NCBI GenBank assembly: GCA_016699615.1
Contig: CP064984.1
Location: forward strand, 248,001 to 312,000
Reading direction: 5' to 3'
Origin: Sphingobacteriales bacterium
GTDB lineage: Bacteria > Bacteroidota > Bacteroidia > Chitinophagales > JADIYW01
DNA length: 64,000 nucleotides
The notes below the pieces were generated by a model. That model was given only the letters and a program-made list of their open reading frames with translations. It was not told where the DNA came from and searched no databases. The translations under genes and the position numbers were made by a program. Positions 8,586-18,367 of the stretch are shown piece by piece (position 1 is the first letter of the stretch; each line of letters starts with the position of its first letter).

Positions 8586-10172
8586 TTATTTTTTTCTTGC
8601 TGCCAATTCATGTTCAGATAATGGTTTGTGTTCATCTAGGCCAACAATCTTAAATGTTCCACCATCTTCAATATAATCGTGTTGGAAATGATGAATATTT
8701 TCTAATACTGAATGGTCTACTAGCTTTGTTTTAGCAAAATTTAAAACAACATTCATTCCTTGTGGTATTGCTTCTAACTTGCTTTTTAATCCTAAATAAT
8801 TAGAAAATACTGCTGCTTGTTCTACTTCAACTAAATAATCATTATCATTAAATGATACTGTAGCTGGAATTTTGAATAATGATTTGATTGATGCTCCATT
8901 GAATAAATGTATAATCATTTTTAATAAAATACCTGCTGCTATTCCTACTAATAAATCTTCAAATAGTGTAAAGAATATAGTTACTACAAATATTGCCAAT
9001 TGTTCTTTACCTATTTTAAATATATGAAAAAACTCTTTTGGGTGTGCAAGTTTGATACCAACTGTAATTAACATCGCTGCTAATGCTGCGTTTGGAATTA
9101 ATTCGATAAGTGGTGTAGCAAGCAATAAAAATACTAAAATAAAAAATCCATGAAAGAAATTTGCCCATCTAGTTTTTGCGCCATTATTTACATTTGCAGA
9201 GCTACGTGCTACTTCTGAAATCATTGGTAAGCCACCTAAAATTGCAGAAATTACATTTCCAATTCCGACCGCAATCAAGTCTTTATTTGGGTTTGATTTT
9301 CTTTTGTATGGATCCATCATATCAATAGCTTTTACAGTCAATAAAGATTCTAATGAACCAACTAAAGCAAACATTATCACAAATTTTATAAAAATACCAA
9401 TATGACTAACGCCTGAAAAATCTACATTGGTTTTGATATTTTCAAATAAATTTCCAATATGTACTAATGCATATGGTGGTTCTGTATGTTGAAAATCCAT
9501 AATTAATTCTGCTGGAATTGCTATTAATAAAACTACTAATGGTGCTGGTATTTTGCTAATAAATGGTACTTTATTATTTGCCCAACCCATCATTATCCAT
9601 AAACTAATTACACCAACAAGCGCCGCTTTTGGGTCTAAATGTGTAATAAATAATGGTAGTGATGCTAAAAGCTCAAATGGAGATTTTCCTTTTGCTAATG
9701 CTGGATCTACATCTAATAAAACTGGAATTTGTTTGAGTATGATAATGATTCCGATTGCTGCCAACATACCATGCACAGCAGAAAGTGGAAAGAAATCTAC
9801 TAATTTGCCTAATCTAAATACTCCAAACAAAATTTGAATGATACCTGCAACTACCATTGCACCTAATGCTAAGTGCCAACCTTGCTCACCGCCACCAAAC
9901 TCTGCTACTGCACCAACAACGATAACGATTAAACCTGCTGCTGGTCCTTTGATGGTCAACTTTGAGCCTGCAAAGAATGATACTACAATTCCACCTATAA
10001 TTGCTGTAACTAAACCCATTAATGGTGGAAAATCTGATGCTTTGGCAATACCTAAGCTAAGTGGCAATGCTAATAAGAAAACTATGAATCCTGATGTTGC
10101 ATCAGAAGCGAAGTTTTGTTTTAAACCAGCAAATCCATCTGCTGGAATATTTTTTGTGTTATTTTCTTTCAT
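8586..10172 (-). CDS. SulP-family anion (probably bicarbonate) transporter with STAS domain
   Basis: A 528-residue membrane protein with 10 or more hydrophobic segments. Family strings include GFIVFLLALPLSLGIAKAS near the start and LTIKGPAAGLIVIVVGAV. The last 100 residues lack membrane segments and resemble a STAS domain (NVVLNFAKTKLVDHSVLENI). SulP proteins (SLC26 relatives) move sulfate, bicarbonate or dicarboxylates. The neighbouring dabA and dabB genes make bicarbonate the best guess. It lies 35 bp after dabB on the same strand. Intact. Confidence 0.88.
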   Translation of the reverse strand: MKENNTKNIPADGFAGLKQNFASDATSGFIVFLLALPLSLGIAKASDFPPLMGLVTAIIGGIVVSFFAGSKLTIKGPAAGLIVIVVGAVAEFGGGEQGWHLALGAMVVAGIIQILFGVFRLGKLVDFFPLSAVHGMLAAIGIIIILKQIPVLLDVDPALAKGKSPFELLASLPLFITHLDPKAALVGVISLWIMMGWANNKVPFISKIPAPLVVLLIAIPAELIMDFQHTEPPYALVHIGNLFENIKTNVDFSGVSHIGIFIKFVIMFALVGSLESLLTVKAIDMMDPYKRKSNPNKDLIAVGIGNVISAILGGLPMISEVARSSANVNNGAKTRWANFFHGFFILVFLLLATPLIELIPNAALAAMLITVGIKLAHPKEFFHIFKIGKEQLAIFVVTIFFTLFEDLLVGIAAGILLKMIIHLFNGASIKSLFKIPATVSFNDNDYLVEVEQAAVFSNYLGLKSKLEAIPQGMNVVLNFAKTKLVDHSVLENIHHFQHDYIEDGGTFKIVGLDEHKPLSEHELAARKK

Positions 10173-10207
10173 ATTATTTATTTTAATTGTTTGTTTATAA
10201 TTATTAA

Positions 10208-12070
10208 TTAACTATTTTGATTTGGTAATTCATGATATGCTTTGCAATGTATGCCTAAGAATAATCTTGCATAAATTCTGATTGCTGCAATGCCACCAAT
10301 GATAAAACTTTGTGATACAAGTACTGCTAACACTACTTGATTTTCTTTGATATGACTAAAAATTAAATCTTCACCAATAAATGTAGTTGTGATTGGGAAA
10401 CCTGATATGCCTATTGCTGCAAGAAAAAATATAAACGCAAGTTTTTTGTGTTCGTATATATGTCCTAAGTATTTTTTTAGATAAAAAATACTTTCTTGCT
10501 TTTGCAAAGTATATAGTGCTAAAATGCCAACTATTGCTGCAAACAATACGCCTGAAAGGTAAAGAACAATCTCAATAACATCTATATTTTGATTGAATAA
10601 TATTGCAATAACTATCCATAAGTGATTAAAGATAACTAAGAACCAAGCTGCAAATGGGCTTTGTGTTTCTGCAAATGCTTTTATTGCTGAAAATACTGCA
10701 AAAGATGCAAAGACTATGGATAATATATGATTCGCTCCAGAATTAAATCCACTTAAATACAAACCAACAGCAATTGCATATAATAGTACATATCCTATAA
10801 TGAATAATTTTGTACTGATAATTTTTGTACTACTACTAAGTTTTTTTAATGGTTTCCAGAATACAAAGCTCATAATAGATTCTAGCTTAAACTCATTTAA
10901 GCTTAATAAGAATATTGAGTTTTTTAATTTTTCTGTTAATGACTCCTCAAATACATGTTCCTTTTTTTCAAATGAATAGAATTGTTCTTTGATTAAATAA
11001 CTAACTACTGATGGTGAAACTAATAACTGATAGGTGCGCAAAAATGCATTTCCTGCAATGTGTACTAATGCTAAAATGTGTAATCCTAATGCAATCTCAA
11101 TAAATATGATTCCTATTTGTGCTATTGATGAGTATGCGACTTGTGCTTTAACTGATGATTGTACTCTTGCAATCAATGATGCTGAAACACTTGTTATTAA
11201 TCCAATAAAAATAATTAATACTCTAACCATAACTTGATGTTCCCAAAATGGGTATGTACGCAACAACAAAAATGCACCTAAATGCACTGATAATGAACCA
11301 TAGAAAATGGCACTTGATGGTGTTGGTCCTTCCATTGCTCTTGGCAACCAAGAAGAAAATGGAAATTGTGCTGATTTTACTAATGCTGCAAATAACAAAG
11401 CTAACGAAATACACAAACCAATAATAGTATGTGCTTGTAAGTGTTCGCTAACTAATAGATAATTACTTAGCTTGTAGAATGTAATGTTTTCGTGCCACAA
11501 ATGATGGCTTGCCCACATAGCTAAAATAATACCTATATCTCCTATTCTGTACATTGAAAAAACTTTGAATGCATTGGTAACTGGCAAATAACGTTCTCTA
11601 TAAAATGCTATTAATAAAAAAGATGATATACCTATAATTTCCCAACCAATGAATAGTGTTTCAAAGTTTCCTGATGCAATAACAATATTGAACCCTAAAA
11701 AGAAAAATAGTATAGTATTGAAAAATCTTTTGTACCCTTTTTCTTTGTGTAAGTAATATCTACTATATGTAGTAACAAGTAAAGTAAGTGTAGAACCTAA
11801 AAACAAAAATAGAAATGTAATTTTATCAAAAAAGAAATCGATAAAAAACACATAGCTATCTGAAGAAAAGATTGTTGTTTCATTGATGTTTACACTTTTG
11901 CCTACAACAAATAATACATATATGATTGATGCTAATAAAAATATACAATACAAACCTATGCTTAAGAAAGCTACTCTTGATATTAGTTCTTCTTTTTCTT
12001 TTGGAATGAACACACTTATAATAAAACTTATAAGTGGTAATAATATTAAAACTATTAAATAATTCTCCAT
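10208..12070 (-). CDS. dabB: DabB, NuoL/ND5-like membrane subunit of the inorganic carbon transporter
   Basis: A 620-residue polytopic protein of the proton-conducting NuoL/ND5 (MrpA-like) superfamily. The core (FIGWEIIGISSFLLIAFYR, FPFSSWLPRAMEGPTPSSA) contains the conserved Glu and Lys-linked helices typical of ion-translocating subunits. It is a stand-alone gene without other nuo genes and sits 2 bp downstream of dabA. This pairing is that of the DabAB two-component complex, in which DabB supplies cation movement that drives hydration and uptake of CO2 by DabA. The frame is intact. Confidence 0.88.
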   Translation of the reverse strand: MENYLIVLILLPLISFIISVFIPKEKEELISRVAFLSIGLYCIFLLASIIYVLFVVGKSVNINETTIFSSDSYVFFIDFFFDKITFLFLFLGSTLTLLVTTYSRYYLHKEKGYKRFFNTILFFFLGFNIVIASGNFETLFIGWEIIGISSFLLIAFYRERYLPVTNAFKVFSMYRIGDIGIILAMWASHHLWHENITFYKLSNYLLVSEHLQAHTIIGLCISLALLFAALVKSAQFPFSSWLPRAMEGPTPSSAIFYGSLSVHLGAFLLLRTYPFWEHQVMVRVLIIFIGLITSVSASLIARVQSSVKAQVAYSSIAQIGIIFIEIALGLHILALVHIAGNAFLRTYQLLVSPSVVSYLIKEQFYSFEKKEHVFEESLTEKLKNSIFLLSLNEFKLESIMSFVFWKPLKKLSSSTKIISTKLFIIGYVLLYAIAVGLYLSGFNSGANHILSIVFASFAVFSAIKAFAETQSPFAAWFLVIFNHLWIVIAILFNQNIDVIEIVLYLSGVLFAAIVGILALYTLQKQESIFYLKKYLGHIYEHKKLAFIFFLAAIGISGFPITTTFIGEDLIFSHIKENQVVLAVLVSQSFIIGGIAAIRIYARLFLGIHCKAYHELPNQNS

Positions 12071-12072
12071 AA

Positions 12073-14577
12073 TTACTTGATTAAAAAGATTGGTAAATTT
12101 TCACTATGATTCTCGTACAATTTCTCTTCATCTTTGAGAATTGGTAATGCATGGAAAGTTGGTTGATATTCTACAAAAGCTTCATCTTGGAACTTATATA
12201 GTTTTTTATTTTCAGGATTAACAACAACAAGATGTATCCATTCGTTTTTAAACCATTCGTAAGTTTGCTCTTTTGAGAGAATTGTTTTCATTACTACGTC
12301 AGGAAAATGTTCTACAATTATCATCAACCTGAGTGGATCGTGTAGTTCTATCATTTGACTAGGTAATCCTGTTCTTAAATCACCGTTTATTCCATTTGCA
12401 ACACCAATCAATCCCATTACATTGTGTGGTAATTTTGTGCCAGCACCTAGTTTGTAATTATCTACTCTAGAAAAATAATATTCTAAATTGATGCCACCAC
12501 AAACTGGCGCAGCTGCGTTTAAAATTCCAAACAAATATTTTCCTTCTGGATCAAGTCTATAATCGTATGAATTCATGAATGCTCTTCTATCTAAAAATAA
12601 ATTTTTAGTAAGCTGTCTTCTGCCAACAATACAAAGTGTATTGGTTGCGTGATTCAGTTCTGGTCTTGGCTCAAATAAAGATACAGAACGTTTTTTTACA
12701 TTATTGTATACTTTATCCAATGGCAAATGTGAATGAGTTGTATCAAATCTTCTAGATCTTTCTTTTGCATTGTGTTTTAATGCTTCATGAAATGTTGCTT
12801 TATTACTTTCATGTAATTTGACATTATTTTCATTAAGATTTTGAACATCATAGAATGCAATTTCATCTCTTGTAGTATCATGCAAGGCAGCAACAAATTG
12901 AGTAGTATCTGGAATTTGCAAGCCTTTTTCTTTTAATATTGCTCTTACTTTTGGATGGTTTGCCATATATGCAATTACCTTTGAATTTACTGAGCCTGGT
13001 CTTCCTGAACATGCACCACAATCGTAGCCAGCATAGTGTGTATTGTTTATACTTGTAGCACCATGACCAACAAAATAAACGATGTCAGCAAAATTTTCAA
13101 TCAAACCAATACTTCTAAATAGATTTTCTACACGAGTAGCCATTTCTTCTACTTTAAAGCCAAGTTGTCTTCCATCTTCTTTAGCATATTCTTCTTTATT
13201 TTCAATAATTAGTTCAGCATCTATGTCAATATGTTTGAATGATGATGTCGTTGCTGGTGTCATTCTTGGACTAAAAATATTTATAGCTAAATTGAGTGCT
13301 GATGAAAATCCTAAGCTTTGAGAAATTAGCCATCCTTTCAGTAATGTGTGCGAATTTTTGTTGTAGTGTAAGTCTTTTTTTACCTTTTTACCATTTCCAA
13401 CTTCTTTTATAATATACTCTGGATTGAGTGGTGCTGGACATAGTTTCGTATAAAATTTTCCATTAATTGGTTGATAATAAAACTCTACTCCAAAAAAACC
13501 AGGTGATGCAAATGTTTGTGCATTTTTATCAAGTTTTTCAATGTGTCTTCTAAAAGAACACTCTCTATCATCTATACAAAAAATTGCTTGAAATGAAGTT
13601 TTTTCGTGTTGTGTTTCTTGCTCAATTGAAGTCATACAAAAGTGAATGCCATTTAAAACTTCATCATAATAACTCCATTCAAAAGCTTCTTGCCAAATAG
13701 AAATTAATTCAAAATCTTCACTATAATTTACCTTATCAAAAAGTGGTGTTGGATTTTCTTGTATTACATCGCCTAATGGCTTCCAATTTTCTGGCAATAA
13801 ACTATCTAATGTGTCTATTTCAAATAACAACTCAAGGATAATAAATTCACGCAAAGAAATGATTTTATCATCAAATAAAGTGTGTGGATTATCTTCTATG
13901 TATGCTACCATGCCAGACCAACCTGGATGTACAAATTGCTGGTCAAATATGTATTGCTCATACAATGATTCTTTGCCTACCAAAATTTTCAACAAATCAT
14001 TAATTGAAATATCTTTTTCGTTTAATAAGCTTTTGGCTCTTTTGTTTTTAAAGAAAGATAAGAAATTATTATTTTCAATTGCACGCACTGAATTTAGCAA
14101 TCCTTCTTTATGTGTTGGAAAATTGTACAATGCAACGCCTTGGTCTAAATAATTACTAATTATTCTAATTATGTTTGCTTGAACTGTTTTATCAATTTTC
14201 ACATTATAATAAGCTCTCCATTTTGCTCTTAATTGACCAATTCTTCCATTATAATTGATTAAAGAATCTTGGTCTAATAATTTTGACTTCCATTCTGATA
14301 AATGCTCTATGCCTTTTCTTTGAATAATTACACTCTCTAAAGCATGCTCTTTTATTTTACTTTGTGCGTATAGATTTCTATACTCAGATATAGACAATGT
14401 TGTTTTATAACCAAATATCTCAGATGCAGTTTGCAAAGCTGTAAAAAACTTATCTTGCTGAAATGCATGCAAAGTATTGTGGTGAATAAAATCTTTAAGT
14501 GGTGCCTGTGAAGGCAAATAATGTTTTAGATGTTCAAGCACATGATGTTCATCAAATACATGGTGATTGTTACCCAT
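12073..14577 (-). CDS. dabA: DabA (DUF2309/UPF0753), inorganic carbon transporter subunit
   Basis: An 834-residue protein of the DUF2309 family. Expected zinc-site strings of this beta-carbonic-anhydrase-like protein are visible: FCIDDRECSFRRHIE (Cys and Asp ligands, near residue 330) and VGHGATSINNTHYAGYDCGA (His and Cys ligands, near residue 500). DabA with DabB forms an energy-coupled carbonic anhydrase that accumulates bicarbonate in the cytoplasm. It is the first gene of dabA-dabB-SulP-DUF2490, all minus strand with tiny gaps. In a presumed heterotroph the bicarbonate may feed carboxylases; an acyl-CoA carboxylase subunit is encoded at 30.4 kb. Intact. Confidence 0.92.
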   Translation of the reverse strand: MGNNHHVFDEHHVLEHLKHYLPSQAPLKDFIHHNTLHAFQQDKFFTALQTASEIFGYKTTLSISEYRNLYAQSKIKEHALESVIIQRKGIEHLSEWKSKLLDQDSLINYNGRIGQLRAKWRAYYNVKIDKTVQANIIRIISNYLDQGVALYNFPTHKEGLLNSVRAIENNNFLSFFKNKRAKSLLNEKDISINDLLKILVGKESLYEQYIFDQQFVHPGWSGMVAYIEDNPHTLFDDKIISLREFIILELLFEIDTLDSLLPENWKPLGDVIQENPTPLFDKVNYSEDFELISIWQEAFEWSYYDEVLNGIHFCMTSIEQETQHEKTSFQAIFCIDDRECSFRRHIEKLDKNAQTFASPGFFGVEFYYQPINGKFYTKLCPAPLNPEYIIKEVGNGKKVKKDLHYNKNSHTLLKGWLISQSLGFSSALNLAINIFSPRMTPATTSSFKHIDIDAELIIENKEEYAKEDGRQLGFKVEEMATRVENLFRSIGLIENFADIVYFVGHGATSINNTHYAGYDCGACSGRPGSVNSKVIAYMANHPKVRAILKEKGLQIPDTTQFVAALHDTTRDEIAFYDVQNLNENNVKLHESNKATFHEALKHNAKERSRRFDTTHSHLPLDKVYNNVKKRSVSLFEPRPELNHATNTLCIVGRRQLTKNLFLDRRAFMNSYDYRLDPEGKYLFGILNAAAPVCGGINLEYYFSRVDNYKLGAGTKLPHNVMGLIGVANGINGDLRTGLPSQMIELHDPLRLMIIVEHFPDVVMKTILSKEQTYEWFKNEWIHLVVVNPENKKLYKFQDEAFVEYQPTFHALPILKDEEKLYENHSENLPIFLIK

Positions 14578-14602
14578 AAAAAATATATAAAGTGAAAAAA
14601 TT

Positions 14603-14624
14603 ATACTTAAATGATATTAAGTAT
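14603..14624. promoter_or_regulatory. Palindrome upstream of dabA
   Basis: ATACTTAA and TTAAGTAT form an 8-bp inverted repeat with a 6-bp loop, 26 bp upstream of the dabA start and 26 bp downstream of the preceding gene's stop. No T-run follows on the minus strand, so an operator is as likely as a weak terminator. Low evidence. Confidence 0.3.
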
Positions 14625-14649
14625 ATGATATCCTAAACAATTAGAGTAA

Positions 14650-15030
14650 TTATACTATTGGATATGCTTTTATCTGTCGATAGAGTACGTAGAGTGGTAC
14701 TTTGTGACAGTTTTTATTTTTCCAGATTGGATGATAAGAAAATACATCAACAACTAAATTGTTTATTTCAATTTTAGGTGTATGTATTGAATTTGTAAAA
14801 AACTGTGTTCTTTCAAATTCTATTTCATCGTAGTAAAAAGTATTTTCTTTTGGTTCTGCATTTTTATCAAAAATATAATTCTTCTTTTCTAATGTAGAAA
14901 TGTAAGATTCAATTTTTGATTTAGTAAAATTAGGTGCAGAGAAACCATAAGCTTTTAGAATAATAATACAAACAAACAGAACGCTAGGAAAAGCGAAAAA
15001 TTTGCTCATATTTATTTTATAACTATTCAT
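14650..15030 (-). CDS. Hypothetical exported or membrane-anchored protein, 126 aa
   Basis: The product has one hydrophobic segment at about residues 11-31 (FFAFPSVLFVCIIILKAYGF) and a polar remainder, so it is probably anchored or secreted. I recognise no family. It lies upstream of dabA on the same strand and diverges from pyrG. The 73-bp gap to dabA contains a palindrome, so co-transcription is uncertain. Confidence 0.6.
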   Translation of the reverse strand: MNSYKINMSKFFAFPSVLFVCIIILKAYGFSAPNFTKSKIESYISTLEKKNYIFDKNAEPKENTFYYDEIEFERTQFFTNSIHTPKIEINNLVVDVFSYHPIWKNKNCHKVPLYVLYRQIKAYPIV

Positions 15031-15137
15031 AAAGCATTAAAATCTGTACAAATATAATTCCTTTCAATATTCGCGTAAATTACATTTATGTTATGAAAAG
15101 TTAAACACAATAAATTTAATAGTTGCACATTTTTTTG

Positions 15138-15145
15138 TATATTTG
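15138..15145 (+). promoter_or_regulatory. -7 box of the pyrG promoter
   Basis: TATATTTG fits the Bacteroidota TAnnTTTG box and lies 26 bp upstream of the pyrG start. A clear TTG at the ideal distance was not found; one occurs at 15123-15125. Confidence 0.5.
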
Positions 15146-15170
15146 TTGTCCATAACACTTAAATTAAGTT

Positions 15171-16769
15171 ATGGCAAAGTTTATCTTCGTTACTGGTGGC
15201 GTTACATCATCTTTAGGAAAAGGAATATTAGCAGCATCATTAGCTAAACTACTACAATCTCAAGGACTAAAAGTTACAATTCAAAAATTTGATCCATATA
15301 TTAATATTGATCCAGGCACAATGAATCCATATGAACATGGCGAATGCTATGTAACTGAAGATGGTGCTGAAACAGACTTAGATTTAGGTCATTATGAACG
15401 TTTTTTGGGCGTGCCAACATCGCAAGCAAATAACGTAACTACAGGAAAAATTTATTTGGAAGTCATCAACAGAGAAAGACGTGGTGATTACTTAGGCAAA
15501 ACTGTGCAAGTAATTCCTCACATTACTGATGAAATAAAAAGAAGAATGTTATTGCTTGGCAATAGCAACGAGTATGATATTATTATTACTGAAATTGGTG
15601 GCACTGTTGGTGATATCGAATCATTGCCATTTGTAGAAAGTATTAGACAACTAAAATGGCAACTACCAAAGCAAGATTATTTGGTATTGCATCTTACTCT
15701 TGTACCTTATTTGGCATCAGCAAAAGAATTAAAAACAAAACCTACACAACATTCTGTAAAAGAAATGCAGTCTTATGGTGTGCAACCAAACATTATAATT
15801 TGTAGGACAGAACATGAATTAGGCTTAGAAAGAAAACATAAAATTGCAGAATTTTGCAATGTAGAACCTGAATGTGTGATTGAAGCTTTAGATGCTGACA
15901 GTATATATGATGTGCCAATTTTACTTAAAAATGAAAAGCTTGATGAAACTGTTCTAAAGAAATTGGGTTATGATAATTTGCCAGAAGCTGATTTGAGTGA
16001 TTGGAAATTGTTTTTGCAAAGACATAAACAACCTAGCAAAGAAATAAATATTGTAGTTGTAGGAAAATATATAGAATTGAAAGATGCTTATATTTCAATT
16101 TATGAATCATTTATTCATGCTGGTGCTTTTCACAATTGCAAAGTGAACATCATTAAATTGCATGCTGAAGAAATCAACGAAGAAAATATTGACAAAATAT
16201 TAAAAAATATAAATGGAATATTTGTTGCACCTGGTTTTGGACAACGTGGTGTGAATGGTAAAATATTAGTTATTAAATATGCAAGAGAACATAATATTCC
16301 ATTTTTTGGTGTGTGCTTAGGTATGCAAATGGCAGTCATTGAATTTGCAAAAAATGTATTAAACATAAGTGATGCAAACTCAAGAGAAATGGATGCGAAT
16401 ACGCCAAATGCCGTAATAGACATTATGCATGAGCAAAAGAACATAGAAAATAAAGGTGGAACAATGAGATTGGGTGCATACAATTGCACACTAAAAGAAG
16501 GCACATTGGCATATAAAATTTATAATACAAAAGAAATATCTGAAAGACATAGACATAGATATGAGTTTAACAACCAATATCTAGAACAATATGAAAATGC
16601 TGGAATGATTGCAAGTGGCAAAAACGAAGCAAATAATTTGGTAGAAATTATTGAGCTAAAAAACCATCCATTTTTTGTTGGCGTGCAGTTTCATCCAGAG
16701 TATAAAAGTACAATCTTAAATCCACATCCATTATTTTGTGCTTTTGTAGAAGCTGCTTTAAAACACTAG
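15171..16769 (+). CDS. pyrG: CTP synthase
   Basis: A 532-residue glutamine-hydrolysing CTP synthase, which converts UTP to CTP. The N-terminal synthase domain starts FIFVTGGVTSSLGKGILA. The C-terminal class I glutamine amidotransferase has the nucleophile Cys in FFGVCLGMQMA and the His-Glu pair in VGVQFHPEYKS. The length is normal and the frame is open throughout. It stands alone on the plus strand and converges with bshC (next stop adjacent). Essential nucleotide metabolism. Confidence 0.98.
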   Translation: MAKFIFVTGGVTSSLGKGILAASLAKLLQSQGLKVTIQKFDPYINIDPGTMNPYEHGECYVTEDGAETDLDLGHYERFLGVPTSQANNVTTGKIYLEVINRERRGDYLGKTVQVIPHITDEIKRRMLLLGNSNEYDIIITEIGGTVGDIESLPFVESIRQLKWQLPKQDYLVLHLTLVPYLASAKELKTKPTQHSVKEMQSYGVQPNIIICRTEHELGLERKHKIAEFCNVEPECVIEALDADSIYDVPILLKNEKLDETVLKKLGYDNLPEADLSDWKLFLQRHKQPSKEINIVVVGKYIELKDAYISIYESFIHAGAFHNCKVNIIKLHAEEINEENIDKILKNINGIFVAPGFGQRGVNGKILVIKYAREHNIPFFGVCLGMQMAVIEFAKNVLNISDANSREMDANTPNAVIDIMHEQKNIENKGGTMRLGAYNCTLKEGTLAYKIYNTKEISERHRHRYEFNNQYLEQYENAGMIASGKNEANNLVEIIELKNHPFFVGVQFHPEYKSTILNPHPLFCAFVEAALKH

Positions 16770-18362
16770 TTAATCTAAACTGATGATTAAAAATTGTTGA
16801 TTAAATACATCAAAGTTTTTTATAAGATTGTCAATAAAACTTTGACCATATTTTGCATAGTATACTGAAAAATTTTCTTCTCTTTCTTGTAGATTTTGAT
16901 TGGGAAATATCTGTTGATATACCTTTTCAATTTGATTGAGGCTATTTTCGTTTTTTTGCTTTAATGATTTTAAAACTTTAGCTTCTATGGTTTCTAAAGA
17001 TTTTTCTAATTTATTTTGTTCTGCACCTAAAAATCCAACTAAGCTTGAGTCTATGCCATCAATTTTTGATTGAATAGATTTGAATTGTGCAAGCATATTT
17101 TCTTTTTCTTCTGCAATATCAAATTGATTAAATCCATCAATATATTTTCTTTTGATGACATCTACATCAGCAAAAAAATCAATAATATTGAGATTCAATT
17201 TCTCTATTCTTTTATTGATGTTTTCTGTTAGCAACAAAGCAGAATTTCTAAGTAATAATATTGGGAAATTAATTTTATAAAACTCAAAAGTTGTTTTAAG
17301 TTGCAACCAATATGCAATTTCGCCAGCACCACCAATGTATGCAATGGATGGCAATATTTTTTGTTGAAATAATGGTCGTAAAATTACATTTGGCGAAAAT
17401 CTTTCAGGATGTGTGTTGAGTTCCGTTTGTATTTGTTCTTCAGTAAAAGTAATTGTTGTATTCAACACTTGATATGTATTTTTATCAGCATCAAAAACAA
17501 TACGTTCACGTAAATTATCTTTTAAATAAAACAAATTTATTTCTCGTACTGTTGCCTGAGATTTATAATTATGTTCTGTTAATGCTTTATTCGTTTGTTC
17601 TACCAAACGAAATGCATTATGATTTTTTAAATCATCTAACATAATATTTGAAAACTGTTTTTTGAAAACAGAATCATTACCATCAACGACAACTAAACCA
17701 TAATTTCCAAATAATTTATTCACTAAAAATCTTGTGGCTTTAGTAAGATTTTCTTGTGCGTATGCATCTTTAAATAGTTGTATAATTTCTGATGTATAAG
17801 TTTGTTCGCCTAAAATATTTTTTATCTCATCGATTAATAATAAGATATTTTCTGTAGAAAAAATTCCAGTAGCACCACTTTGTGCATCATTCCATTCTAT
17901 TTTTTTGTTAAACAAATTAATATGATTAATTTCTGCAAAATCATGGTCTTCACTGCCCATCCAATAAATTGGAATAAAATTATAGTTTGAATATTGCTGC
18001 TTTAATTGATGACATGTAGCAATTGTTTGTGCTATTTTATATATATAATACAATGGTCCAGTAAAAACATTTAACTGATGCGCTGTAACAATACAAAAAG
18101 AATTATCTAACTTAAGTAATTCAATATTTTCATCAACCAATACTACTTTATCTGATATATGTTGATACTGATGCTGTATTGCACTAGCCAACAATTCTCT
18201 ATCAATATTTTCATTTTTTTTATGCTCAATGCACAATTCTATATCGAAAGAAGTGTTGTTATAATTGTAAAATGATTTTGTATTTTCTTTATTTTCGATA
18301 AAATCAATTACCAATGCACTAAATAAATTAGTATTACTAAAATATATATTATCTACTTTCAA
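16770..18362 (-). CDS. bshC: Bacillithiol synthase, cysteine-adding enzyme
   Basis: A 530-residue BshC homologue. The conserved block CIVTAHQLNVFTGPLYYIYK followed by IPIYWMGSEDHDFAEINHI is characteristic, as is a coiled-coil-rich C-terminal third. BshC adds cysteine to GlcN-malate to complete bacillithiol, the low-molecular-weight thiol used by many Bacteroidota and Firmicutes. bshA and bshB are not in the window, which is common because the genes are scattered. The start is 5 bp from the rimO stop, so the two may be co-transcribed. Confidence 0.95.
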   Translation of the reverse strand: MKVDNIYFSNTNLFSALVIDFIENKENTKSFYNYNNTSFDIELCIEHKKNENIDRELLASAIQHQYQHISDKVVLVDENIELLKLDNSFCIVTAHQLNVFTGPLYYIYKIAQTIATCHQLKQQYSNYNFIPIYWMGSEDHDFAEINHINLFNKKIEWNDAQSGATGIFSTENILLLIDEIKNILGEQTYTSEIIQLFKDAYAQENLTKATRFLVNKLFGNYGLVVVDGNDSVFKKQFSNIMLDDLKNHNAFRLVEQTNKALTEHNYKSQATVREINLFYLKDNLRERIVFDADKNTYQVLNTTITFTEEQIQTELNTHPERFSPNVILRPLFQQKILPSIAYIGGAGEIAYWLQLKTTFEFYKINFPILLLRNSALLLTENINKRIEKLNLNIIDFFADVDVIKRKYIDGFNQFDIAEEKENMLAQFKSIQSKIDGIDSSLVGFLGAEQNKLEKSLETIEAKVLKSLKQKNENSLNQIEKVYQQIFPNQNLQEREENFSVYYAKYGQSFIDNLIKNFDVFNQQFLIISLD

Positions 18363-18367
18363 TTATC

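Noticed and set aside
9553..10200. Plus-strand frames over the SulP gene
   Set aside because: They are shadows of an intact, well-conserved minus-strand gene.
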